A DNA stretch of 58,011 nucleotides from positions 1 to 58,011 of the forward strand of contig JABGSN010000039.1 in assembly GCA_018647765.1 (NCBI GenBank), given 5' to 3'. This stretch comes from Oceanospirillaceae bacterium (GTDB taxonomy: Bacteria; Pseudomonadota; Gammaproteobacteria; Pseudomonadales; Balneatricaceae). Made by a program: the position numbers and the translations under genes. How positions within the stretch are numbered: the stretch's first letter is position 1; every line of letters begins with the position of its first letter. Of the stretch, positions 1 through 7,457 are shown one piece after another. The notes below the pieces were generated by a model, which saw only the letters and a program-made list of their open reading frames with translations, was not told the origin of the DNA and did no database searches.

Positions 1-115
1 CATAACCGGTAGAATCTGGTCCGCGATGCTTCAAAGCTTGAAGCATATCAGTCATTTCTTGTCCGATGTTTGCACCGCCCGCCTTCTTATGAATAAGGCC
101 TGCAATACCACACAT
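1..115 (-). CDS. mgsA: Class II glutamine amidotransferase, 5' part only (candidate N-methylglutamate synthase subunit A)
   Basis: Only the first 38 codons lie in the window; the gene runs off the left edge. The protein begins MCGIAGLIHKK, so Cys2 is the N-terminal nucleophile of class II (Ntn) amidotransferases, and HRGPDSTG follows near residues 30-37, a conserved PurF/GltB-type motif. AGGAG lies 8 bases before the ATG and supports this start. The gene follows the glutamine-synthetase-like gene on the same strand after 94 bases. In the N-methylglutamate pathway a small GlxB-like protein of this kind is MgsA, working with MgsB and MgsC, which would lie beyond the left edge. The amidotransferase family is sure; the MgsA role rests on the neighbouring TMAO genes. 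Other GlxB-type proteins start in the same way. Confidence 0.7.
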   Translation of the reverse strand, partial: MCGIAGLIHKKAGGANIGQEMTDMLQALKHRGPDSTGY

Positions 116-209
116 GGTCGCGTCTCCTAATATTTACTTTTAGAGTTTTTATAAAATTGGCTGCTATGATCGTAACCTTAGCAGCCGGGGTTTTCTGAAA
201 ACTTGCTGT

Positions 210-1685
210 TTATGGCAAGCAATCAAGATACGTATCTGTATCCCAGTTAGTCACAGTCTGGTTAAAGCGTTCCCACTCATCATTCTTGTGGCCACTGTAA
301 ACAGTGTACATTTCGCCAGGCATTGAAGACTTGATGACGTCGTCAGCATCAAGCTCAAGCATGGCTTCGCCTAAGGACATCGGTAATTTCTTAACTTCTT
401 TACCATCTTCCATAGCCGCGTAGATGTTACGTTCTTCCGCTTCACCCGGATCAAGGTCATTGTCGATACCATCGTCAAATGCCTTAAGTAGTGCTGCACC
501 CATAAGGTATGGGTTTACCATGGAGTCTACTGAACGGTACTCAAAACGGCCTGGCGCAGATACACGCAAGGCACACGTACGGTTTTGGTAACCCCAGTCA
601 GCGAAGATTGGTGCCCAGAAGCCGGTGTCCCATAAACGACGGAACGAGTTCACTGTCGAAGAACCGATAGAAGTTAGTGCTGGCAAGTGAGCAATTACGC
701 CACCGATGCACTGTAAGCCAATAGGGCCTGGCTTTGATTCATGGATTGATGGCACTGGCATAAAGGTGTTGTTACCACCTTCACGGTAAGTGAATGGACC
801 AGGCATACCAGGAAGAGAATCGCCACCGGCAATCTCTGGGTGACATACGTCTTCACCGCCTTCCCATAATGACATGTTGTGGTGACAACCAGACGCAGAT
901 ACGCCCATGAATGGCTTACTCATGAAGCAAGCAATCAAACCAAATTCACGTGCAACCTGTGCACAGATCTGGCGGTAAGTCGTTAGACGGTCAGCATTTT
1001 GTAGTACATCATCGTACTGAGTGTTTAGCTCTAGCTGGCCAGGTGCATCTTCGTGGTCGCCTTGAATGATGTCTAAGCCCATTTGCTCAGAGTACTCAAT
1101 GACGCGCATAAATACGGGACGCAGTTCTTCAAACTGGTCAATATGATAACAAGTTGGCTTAGTGACGCCGCCGTCTGGCTTGCCGTCTTCGCCTTTCTTC
1201 AACCACATCATTTCTGGTTCGGTACCACAGCGCATTTCTAAGCCGTGCTTACCTTTAAATTCTTCGTGGATACGGCGTAAATTACCGCGGCAGTCTGAAG
1301 TCAGAAAAGCACCTGGATTCACACGCTCTTCACGGTTGCGGAAAAGTGTACAGAAAACACGCGCTACGCGCTTGTCCCATGGAAGTTGTACAAAAGTGTC
1401 TGGGTCTGCAATACCCACAAGCTCAGAAGCTTCTGGGCCGTAACCAATGTATTCACCATGACGGTCAATGGCTAAGTTAGCCGTAGAACCATATACAAGC
1501 TGAAAACCTTTAGCAGCTGTACGTTCCCAGTGGCGAGCTGGAATTCCTTTACCTACGATACGACCCGTTACGGAAATAAACTGGTAGTACACATAGGTAA
1601 TGCCTAATTCGTCGATTTTAGCGCGGACTTGTTGAACCAGTTCTTCTCGACCTGGCGCGTCAACATATTGCTGTAAATCTGTCAT
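210..1685 (-). CDS. gmaS: Glutamine-synthetase-family ligase, candidate gamma-glutamylmethylamide synthetase
   Basis: This 491-residue cytoplasmic protein has the glutamine synthetase catalytic core: the CGTEPEMMW acid cluster, QGDHEDAPGQLELN, SGCHHNMSLW in the nucleotide/metal region, and RFEYRSVDSMVNPY near the C terminus. The start was set at MTDLQQYV because GAGGAGG lies 5 bases upstream; a longer frame to 1742 has no such site. GmaS joins methylamine to glutamate using ATP, the first step of the N-methylglutamate pathway. Its neighbour is an MgsA-like amidotransferase, and tdm and a TMAO importer lie across the divergent promoter region, so methylamine is a more likely substrate than ammonia. 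It is somewhat longer than GmaS proteins I recall (about 440-450 residues), so another gamma-glutamyl-amide synthetase is possible. Confidence 0.65.
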   Translation of the reverse strand: MTDLQQYVDAPGREELVQQVRAKIDELGITYVYYQFISVTGRIVGKGIPARHWERTAAKGFQLVYGSTANLAIDRHGEYIGYGPEASELVGIADPDTFVQLPWDKRVARVFCTLFRNREERVNPGAFLTSDCRGNLRRIHEEFKGKHGLEMRCGTEPEMMWLKKGEDGKPDGGVTKPTCYHIDQFEELRPVFMRVIEYSEQMGLDIIQGDHEDAPGQLELNTQYDDVLQNADRLTTYRQICAQVAREFGLIACFMSKPFMGVSASGCHHNMSLWEGGEDVCHPEIAGGDSLPGMPGPFTYREGGNNTFMPVPSIHESKPGPIGLQCIGGVIAHLPALTSIGSSTVNSFRRLWDTGFWAPIFADWGYQNRTCALRVSAPGRFEYRSVDSMVNPYLMGAALLKAFDDGIDNDLDPGEAEERNIYAAMEDGKEVKKLPMSLGEAMLELDADDVIKSSMPGEMYTVYSGHKNDEWERFNQTVTNWDTDTYLDCLP

Positions 1686-1744
1686 CGATGCCTCCTCAAT
1701 ATTATTTTTGTTTGGGCTTAGGGACCTGCACCTTTTAACCAAAA

Positions 1745-1762
1745 ACCAAATTGGTACACCAA
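1745..1762. promoter_or_regulatory. Candidate GntR/FCD operator in front of gmaS-like gene
   Basis: TTGGTACACCAA (1751-1762) has perfect 5-bp arms around a 2-bp centre. It fits the FadR/VanR-type pattern T-N-GT-N(0-3)-AC-N-A known for GntR proteins with FCD domains. It overlaps a second palindrome, ACCAAATTGGT (1745-1755), giving three alternating half-sites. The divergent GntR gene is the obvious candidate to bind here; this is inference. Confidence 0.45.
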
Positions 1763-1951
1763 AGGTCCATATAAAGCGCTGTAAAGGTATATCATTTATG
1801 AATTTACTGAGGCAAGCATTTTTTTGTTACTTATTTAAACAAATGGCGTATTTATTTTCTAAGTGCCTATTTTTAAAGAATAATATTTTTTAGATAAAAC
1901 TCTAGTTAATTGCCAAACTGACGCCACCATACGCAGCCTTAACCATTAACA

Positions 1952-1968
1952 ACCAATTACTATACCAA
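1952..1968. promoter_or_regulatory. Direct ACCAA repeats upstream of the GntR gene
   Basis: ACCAATTAC occurs at 1952-1960 and again at 1964-1972, 12 bases apart. The ACCAA core equals the half-site near gmaS, which suggests autoregulation by the GntR protein encoded just downstream. They are direct rather than inverted, so this is a weaker operator candidate. Confidence 0.3.
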
Positions 1969-2026
1969 TTACCGAATTAATTATGCTAGGCTGTGATAAC
2001 TTACTAACCACTTACAGACAACAATA

Positions 2027-2737
2027 ATGTTCCCCAGCACGGCACCAGACTCATACATATCCTTAGATAGACGACAGTCTAAACCTAATGGTGCCCGCGC
2101 CTTAGCTACTGCTATCAGCGAAGCCATCCAGCGCAAGGTGTACCGTGCCAACGAGCGTTTACCTGCCGAGCGTGACTTAGCACAGCATTACGACGTATCG
2201 CGTGGCACTCTGCGTAGCGCGTTATCACTATTGGAACAGCAAGGCTTGGTGGAACGTAAAGTGGGTAGTGGTACATTCGTCAGAGCTGAAAGCAACTCCA
2301 GCAGCAGCCAGTTCGCTGATACCACCAGCCCAATGCAATTAATGCAAGTACGCAACATGTTAGAACCGGCCATCGTCAGCCTTGCAGTGCACCACGCCGC
2401 CGGCCGTGATTTAGAGCAATTACGCACCGCCCTAGAGCGCGTAGAAGCTGCCCGCACTGCCGAACAGTTCTCCATTGCCGACGAAGCCTTTCATCAAGCC
2501 ATCGCTCAAGCCTGCGGCAACCCATTGATGATATGGATTTACGAGCAAGTTAACGAAGTAAGGCGCCATGAGTTATGGCGCGCCAGTCGCGGCAAGGTAT
2601 TAACCCAAGAAAATATGACCCAATACAATGCCCACCACCGGGCGCTGTTTGAAGCCATTAGCCACCGCGACGCTCAAACAGCTAAAACCACCATGACAGA
2701 ACACCTCAGCAAAGCGCAACAAGACCTAGTGCGTTAA
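2027..2737 (+). CDS. GntR-family regulator with FCD effector domain (FadR/VanR type)
   Basis: The 236-residue protein has an N-terminal winged helix at about residues 20-90, with the GntR signature LPAERDLAQHYDVSRGTLRSAL and the wing GLVERKVGSGTFV. A C-terminal all-helical FCD domain follows at about 100-230, with DEAFHQAI, a second histidine region (HHRALFEAI) and TEHL, the usual metal/ligand positions. It is transcribed away from gmaS and toward tdm, and the intervening DNA has palindromes typical of this family. It is probably a ligand-responsive repressor of the methylamine or TMAO genes; the effector cannot be read from the sequence. No clear ribosome binding site precedes the ATG. Confidence 0.9.
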   Translation: MFPSTAPDSYISLDRRQSKPNGARALATAISEAIQRKVYRANERLPAERDLAQHYDVSRGTLRSALSLLEQQGLVERKVGSGTFVRAESNSSSSQFADTTSPMQLMQVRNMLEPAIVSLAVHHAAGRDLEQLRTALERVEAARTAEQFSIADEAFHQAIAQACGNPLMIWIYEQVNEVRRHELWRASRGKVLTQENMTQYNAHHRALFEAISHRDAQTAKTTMTEHLSKAQQDLVR

Positions 2738-2814
2738 CCAACAAACCGCCTACCCATGGCAGATGTAAATAAATTTTACAAAATACTACATTCTATACAC
2801 GCCGCAGACAAAGC

Positions 2815-2824
2815 CTGTTCACAT
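2815..2824 (+). promoter_or_regulatory. Candidate TorR box upstream of tdm
   Basis: CTGTTCACAT matches the E. coli TorR decamer CTGTTCATAT at 9 of 10 bases. It lies 73 bases before the chosen tdm start, in the only non-coding stretch between the GntR gene and tdm. A torTRS system is encoded 7 kb downstream. E. coli torC carries several boxes in tandem; here only this one is good. CTGTTACGCT at 2829 matches at only 6 of 10. Confidence 0.4.
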
Positions 2825-2838
2825 CAAGCTGTTACGCT

Positions 2839-2879
2839 GTCCTACGGACTGTCGCTGTAGTCAGCGACGATAACGTTAT
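2839..2879 (+). repeat. Tandem hairpins in the tdm leader
   Basis: Three palindromic units lie in a row: GTCC-TAC-GGAC (2839-2849), GTCGCTG-TAGT-CAGCGAC (2851-2868, perfect 7-bp stem) and ATAACGTTAT (2870-2879). No T-run follows, so a terminator is unlikely. They lie just upstream of the tdm start and could be a leader structure or a copy of a small palindromic repeat family. Confidence 0.6.
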
Positions 2880-2897
2880 TATTTGAGCCACCGGCCT

Positions 2898-5186
2898 ATG
2901 AAACCCCTTAGCTATTACAGTGCCAACCCCATGCCTCACCCAGTTTTGGGTGATGACGGCACACAACGCTACCGAGTACCTGCCCAACATTTAATCTCAT
3001 TGCAGCTTGCTGCTGGCTCTACACTAACGCTGCACGATCCTGAAGGTCAGCAAGAAGCCCAAATCATGGCCTTTGATGCCCAAGGCAAGCCCGCCATCAA
3101 TAGCCTAGGCACCGAGGCCAATAGTGATATAGGCTATCTACGCCAGTGGATGGATACCAATAACCACAGCAGTTGTAAAGGCATTTCAGTATTGGGTGCT
3201 GATTCCAAAGCTGCAAGCAAACACAGTTTTACTGTGGCCAACGACTGCCTATGCCTGATAGCCGCACCTGGCGAAGACATGAGCCTAGAGCAACTCATAC
3301 CACCTACCGACCTCATTGTCGGTATTAGTGGTGCAGCCGTTATTGTAGAAGACGAATTGCCAGCACCGCTTGGCGTGGTTGATCGCGAGATACGTATTAA
3401 CAACAGCACCGCCGAAGGTTATTTAGTGAAGGCCGGTGAATACATTCAAATCATCGATGTCGCAGGGCGCCAGTGTTCTGACTTTATTGCACTCGACGCT
3501 ACACGCTTAGCAGACGGAGTAGAAAAACCCATCTGCGCCGTGACCACCCGTACCATTATGGCTGCGGCGTTTCCAGGGCCCGGCTTGCATGACAAGTTTT
3601 ACACCGACGATCAGGTCAATATCCTTAACGTCATCCAAGACACCGTAGCCCGCCATGACACCTTTAATCTCGCCTGTAGTGCAAAGTACTATGATGACAG
3701 CGGCTACCCTGGGCACACTAACTGTACAGAAAACTTAAACGCCGCCTTAGCGCCACTTGGTGTTGCCGCACGCCGCGGCTGGCCGGCCATTAACTTTTTC
3801 TTTAATACGGGTTATGACGATTACGACCAACATAGCTCTTGCCAACCCTGGACGCGACCCGGCGACTACGTGCTGATGCAAGCTCAAGTTGATCTAGTGT
3901 GTGGTTCTACCGCATGTCCAGATGACACCAGCCCCGCCAACGGCTGGAACCCAACAGACATTCATGTGCGTATTTACGCAGCAGACAGTAACTTTGAGAA
4001 AGGCAACGCCTTCCGTAAAAACGCCGTAGCAGACTCCACTATGACTAAGAAGACCGCATTCCACGACCGCTTTGCCACCATGACCCAGCATTTCGTTGAT
4101 TACAATGGATACTGGCTTGCCAATCACTTTAGCAATTACGGCGCCATTGCCGAATACTGGGCTTGCCGTGAAAAGGTGGTATTGATGGACTTAAGCCCAC
4201 TACGCAAATGCGAAGTGCTTGGCCCTGATGCCGAAAACTTAATGAACTACGCGGTTACGCGTAATATTCGTAAGTTAGCTATTGGTTCAGTTATTTATAC
4301 CGCCATGTGTTACCACAATGGTTGTATGGTTGATGACGGCACTGTATTCCGCCTTGGCCAAGACAATTTCCGCTGGGTCGGTGGCTGTGACGGTGCCATT
4401 GAATGGTTACGTAAAGTGGCCACTGAAAAGAATTTTAGTGTGGTGATCAAAGATTCTAACGATCAATTACACAACCTTCCGGTTCAAGGCCCATTGAGTG
4501 GTGAAACCCTGAAGAAAATCATCTTCACCCCAGATGAGCAAACCACCCTTGAAGACCTACGCCCCTTCCGTATTACCCACGGCCGTATCGGCGGGCCGCA
4601 AGGTGTACCTGTTACGGTGTCTCGCACCGGTTATACAGGCGAGCGTGGTTACGAAGTTTGGTGCCACCCTAAACATGGCCTCCAAGTATGGGATGCCGTG
4701 TGGGAAGCCGGCCAAGAGTTTGGCATTACACCTCTTGGCTTAGAAGCGCTAGACAACCTCCGTATTGAGTCGGCCTTGATCTTTGCCGATTACGAATTTA
4801 ACGACCAAACGGACCCCTTTGAAGCTGGCATTGGTTTTACCGTGCCGCTAAAGACCAAAGAAGAAGACTTTATTGGCCGTGATGCATTGATCGAACGTAA
4901 AGCCAACCCACAACGTCAGCTTGTAGGTTTGGTATTAGAAGGTGAAGAGATTGCAGGCCACGGCGAATGTGTACGTGTAGGCCGCCAACAGGTAGGCACT
5001 ATCACCAGCGCGGTACGCTCTCCAATTTTAAACCAAAACATTGCCTTATGTAGCATGTCTATAGACCACATTGAGCCTGGCACACAGGTAGAAGTGGGAA
5101 AATTAGACGGCCACATTAAACGAATTCCAGCAACCGTAGTGGGCATTTCCCACTACGACCCAACTAAGTCCCGTGTAAGGGCTTAA
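2898..5186 (+). CDS. tdm: Trimethylamine N-oxide demethylase (DUF1989-GcvT fusion)
   Basis: Tdm cleaves TMAO to dimethylamine and formaldehyde in the cytoplasm. Residues about 1-380 are DUF1989-type sequence and about 390-760 are a GcvT-like, tetrahydrofolate-binding aminomethyltransferase (for example VSRTGYTGERGYEVWC and GLEALDNLRIESAL). Cys260, Cys276 and Cys340 stand 16 and 64 residues apart, the spacing I recall for the zinc-binding cysteines of Methylocella silvestris Tdm, and an Asp in QCSDFIALD corresponds to a key aspartate reported there. The C-terminal domain would trap the formaldehyde. The ATG at 2898 was chosen; a TTG 15 bases earlier is in frame, and neither has a good ribosome site. 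A gmaS/mgsA pair upstream and a transporter plus TorTRS downstream fit TMAO catabolism. A dimethylglycine- or DMSP-type GcvT enzyme is less likely because of the DUF1989 half. Confidence 0.88.
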   Translation: MKPLSYYSANPMPHPVLGDDGTQRYRVPAQHLISLQLAAGSTLTLHDPEGQQEAQIMAFDAQGKPAINSLGTEANSDIGYLRQWMDTNNHSSCKGISVLGADSKAASKHSFTVANDCLCLIAAPGEDMSLEQLIPPTDLIVGISGAAVIVEDELPAPLGVVDREIRINNSTAEGYLVKAGEYIQIIDVAGRQCSDFIALDATRLADGVEKPICAVTTRTIMAAAFPGPGLHDKFYTDDQVNILNVIQDTVARHDTFNLACSAKYYDDSGYPGHTNCTENLNAALAPLGVAARRGWPAINFFFNTGYDDYDQHSSCQPWTRPGDYVLMQAQVDLVCGSTACPDDTSPANGWNPTDIHVRIYAADSNFEKGNAFRKNAVADSTMTKKTAFHDRFATMTQHFVDYNGYWLANHFSNYGAIAEYWACREKVVLMDLSPLRKCEVLGPDAENLMNYAVTRNIRKLAIGSVIYTAMCYHNGCMVDDGTVFRLGQDNFRWVGGCDGAIEWLRKVATEKNFSVVIKDSNDQLHNLPVQGPLSGETLKKIIFTPDEQTTLEDLRPFRITHGRIGGPQGVPVTVSRTGYTGERGYEVWCHPKHGLQVWDAVWEAGQEFGITPLGLEALDNLRIESALIFADYEFNDQTDPFEAGIGFTVPLKTKEEDFIGRDALIERKANPQRQLVGLVLEGEEIAGHGECVRVGRQQVGTITSAVRSPILNQNIALCSMSIDHIEPGTQVEVGKLDGHIKRIPATVVGISHYDPTKSRVRA

Positions 5187-5213
5187 GCTGGAGCTGTAAT
5201 AAAAAGCTGATAA

Positions 5214-5243
5214 TTGACGGCTCGCGTATTTGCAATTGGTAAT
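5214..5243 (+). promoter_or_regulatory. Possible sigma70-type promoter for tmoX
   Basis: TTGACG (5214-5219) and GGTAAT (5238-5243) stand 18 bases apart in the 105-base gap between tdm and tmoX. The -35 is good and the -10 weak (4 of 6), so this is tentative. It would allow tmoX expression apart from tdm. Confidence 0.3.
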
Positions 5244-5291
5244 GTAAATACCTAAACATCAATACATAAAAATAATACAGAGGAAAAACGA

Positions 5292-6230
5292 ATGAAATTT
5301 AAAAATACGTTAATCGCCGGCGCAGCTGGCATCCTATTGTCAGTCGCTGGCGTAGCTAAAGCAGCCGACAGTACAAAGCCTATTGTTATCCCTATCCACA
5401 ACTGGTCTAGCCAAGTGGTAATGGCCCACGTTATTGGTGGCATTTTTGAAAGCATGGGTAACAATGTTGAATACGTTCCAGCCGACAGCCAAGCGGTATA
5501 TGAGTCTATCCGTAATGGAGACGTAACCATCTCTCACGAAGTATGGCAGTCAAGTTTTGGTGGTTCTTTCTACAATGCCATGGCTAAAGGTGGCTTGATC
5601 GACGCAGGCACTCACTCTGCAGCAACCCTAGAAGAAATGGGCGTTCCAACTTGGGTAATCGACGAGAACCTATGTCCTGGCCTACCTAATTGGGAAGCGC
5701 TTAAAAACTGTAAAGATGTGTTTGCTACAGTGGATTCAGACGGCAAAGGCCGTTGGTTAGAAGGTCCGCAAAGCTGGCACGGCACCTTGATGGAAGAGCG
5801 TATTGCAGCGCTTGGTCTGAGTGATGACTACATGGTTAAATATGCCGGTGGTGCTTCTTCCCTTTGGGCAGAATTAGCTGCAGCTAAGAAAGAAGGCCGT
5901 GCTACCATTATCTTTAACTGGACACCAAACTTCACCGATGCTGAAGGCTTTACCTTCATTGAGTTCCCAGAGTACACTGCAGGTTGTCGTGTAGTTGATG
6001 GTGGTGATGGAAGTTGTGGTTCACCAAAAGGTTGGTTGAAGAAAGCAGCCAGCTACAAGTTCCCGAAGAGTCACCCAGCTGCATACACTGCGTACAGCAA
6101 GATTTCCTTCTCTACAAGTCAAATCGGCTCAATGGCCGCTTTGGTTGACACAGACGGAATGGACCACAAGGATGCTGCAGCTAAATGGCTTGCAGATAAC
6201 GAAGCCACTTGGGTAGCTTGGACTAAGTAA
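5292..6230 (+). CDS. tmoX: Periplasmic substrate-binding protein of a TMAO/quaternary-amine ABC importer
   Basis: This 312-residue protein of the OpuAC/ProX family has a signal peptide (positive start, hydrophobic core, cut after about AKA, residue 24). Four tryptophans, Trp38 (IHNW), Trp85 (HEVW), Trp162 (GPQSWHG) and Trp210 (FNWTPN), could form the aromatic cage that binds quaternary amines or TMAO in this family. AGAGGA lies just before the ATG. It sits between tdm and the ATPase and permease genes and is followed by a strong hairpin terminator, a layout that would give more binding protein than membrane parts. Family placement is firm; TMAO rather than glycine betaine or choline as ligand is inferred from tdm and torTRS. 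Confidence 0.75.
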   Translation: MKFKNTLIAGAAGILLSVAGVAKAADSTKPIVIPIHNWSSQVVMAHVIGGIFESMGNNVEYVPADSQAVYESIRNGDVTISHEVWQSSFGGSFYNAMAKGGLIDAGTHSAATLEEMGVPTWVIDENLCPGLPNWEALKNCKDVFATVDSDGKGRWLEGPQSWHGTLMEERIAALGLSDDYMVKYAGGASSLWAELAAAKKEGRATIIFNWTPNFTDAEGFTFIEFPEYTAGCRVVDGGDGSCGSPKGWLKKAASYKFPKSHPAAYTAYSKISFSTSQIGSMAALVDTDGMDHKDAAAKWLADNEATWVAWTK

Positions 6231-6259
6231 CACTTAGACATTAATACCTAAAGCAGCTA

Positions 6260-6297
6260 AACCCTCCGACTGGTCAGCCAATCGGAGGGTTTTCTTT
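6260..6297 (+). terminator. Intrinsic (partial) terminator after tmoX
   Basis: AACCCTCCGA (6260-6269) pairs with TCGGAGGGTT (6282-6291); an inner TGG/CCA extends the stem, and TTTCTTTT follows. It lies inside the transporter operon and probably attenuates tmoVW. Confidence 0.85.
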
Positions 6298-6380
6298 TCA
6301 TATAGCGGCTCGTTTTAAGCCCACTATGAATGGCTTACTACTTAACTAATTAATTAATTAATAAATAAAAGAACTTACTT

Positions 6381-7457
6381 ATGTCTCTGCAAAATGCCAC
6401 ATCACCTTCCAACGAGCCTGTTATTCGTTGTGAATCAGTTTATAAAATTTTCGGCGACAACGCAGAAAGTTTATTAAAGAAAGCGAATGGTGCAGTAGAT
6501 GCTGCAAAGTTCAAAGAAGCAGGGTGTATTGTCGGAGTTAACAACGCCTCATTCGACATTTATGAAGGCGAACTCCTCATTATTATGGGTCTATCTGGCT
6601 CTGGAAAATCCACCTTATTACGCTGCATTTCCAGGTTGACCGACGCCACAGCTGGCAAAATCATCATCGAAGGTGATGACATCTTAAAGATGAATAACAA
6701 GCAGCTCATTGAGTTGCGCCGCAACAAAATGGGCATGGTATTCCAAAACTTTGCCTTATTACCTCACAAAACCGTGCTAGAAAATATTGCCTTCCCGTTA
6801 CAAGTGAAAGGCATGAACACCAGCGACAGTATAGATCGCGCCATGGAGATGGTGAACCTAGTCGACTTAACAGGTCGTGAAGATTACTACCCACGCCAAT
6901 TATCCGGTGGCCAACAACAACGTGTGGGTATTGCACGTTCACTTGCCATCGAACCTGACATCTGGTTCCTTGATGAACCATTCTCTGCACTTGACCCCCT
7001 TATTCGTAAAGAAATGCAGGATGAATTCCTCCGTTTGCAGTCCACGCTTCACAAAACCATAATGTTCGTGACCCATGACTTTGACGAAGCGTTGCGCTTA
7101 GCTGATCGTATTGCCATTATGAAAGATGGCGTGATAGAACAACTCGATACCCCTGCTAACATCGTGCTTAACCCAGCCACTGAATACGTACGTAAATTCA
7201 CCGAAGAAGTGCCTCGCGAAAAAGTACTAAAAATCGAAGCCGTTATGGATGCTGTTAATGCTGATGTTTCTTTGGGTGAGCTTAGCGTCAATGCAAATAC
7301 CATTATCGAGGATGTCGCTGAGTCCATTTTAAACTCAAATGTCCCAGTGCGTGTTATTGATGACGAGGGTCAAACCGTAGGGTCCATCACAGCGGCTAAA
7401 ATCGTTCATGTATTGTTTGGTGAGCATTCAATTAACCTAAGCGAGACGACATCATGA
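6381..7457 (+). CDS. tmoV: ABC importer ATPase (ProV/OpuAA type)
   Basis: The 358-residue cytoplasmic ATPase has Walker A GLSGSGKST, a Q-loop (MVFQNFALLPHKTV), the signature LSGGQQQR, Walker B IWFLDEP and a switch His in MFVTHDFDE. The C-terminal 80 residues or so resemble the CBS-type tail of ProV/OpuAA ATPases, which in relatives responds to ionic strength or nucleotides. The leader contains a TTAA-rich stretch (6342-6369) and no strong ribosome site. The stop overlaps the permease start by 4 bases (ATGA), so the two are translationally coupled. In this context it is TmoV of a TMAO importer; the family alone would also allow glycine betaine or choline. Confidence 0.78.
   Translation: MSLQNATSPSNEPVIRCESVYKIFGDNAESLLKKANGAVDAAKFKEAGCIVGVNNASFDIYEGELLIIMGLSGSGKSTLLRCISRLTDATAGKIIIEGDDILKMNNKQLIELRRNKMGMVFQNFALLPHKTVLENIAFPLQVKGMNTSDSIDRAMEMVNLVDLTGREDYYPRQLSGGQQQRVGIARSLAIEPDIWFLDEPFSALDPLIRKEMQDEFLRLQSTLHKTIMFVTHDFDEALRLADRIAIMKDGVIEQLDTPANIVLNPATEYVRKFTEEVPREKVLKIEAVMDAVNADVSLGELSVNANTIIEDVAESILNSNVPVRVIDDEGQTVGSITAAKIVHVLFGEHSINLSETTS

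Larger units (their letters stand above)
1686..2026. other. 341-bp divergent promoter region between gmaS-like gene and GntR gene
   Basis: No gene is seen here. It must hold both divergent promoters. It is AT-rich in the middle and carries ACCAA/TTGGT half-sites near each end (listed separately), as expected for a GntR/FCD operator region. Confidence 0.6.

Noticed and set aside
2829-2838. Second possible tor box (CTGTTACGCT) after the 9/10 site
   Set aside because: It matches only 6 of 10 bases and lies just ahead of the leader hairpins; not counted as evidence.
6342-6369. TTAA-repeat stretch before tmoV as an insertion site or origin
   Set aside because: It is a short AT-rich leader with no flanking repeats or replication genes.
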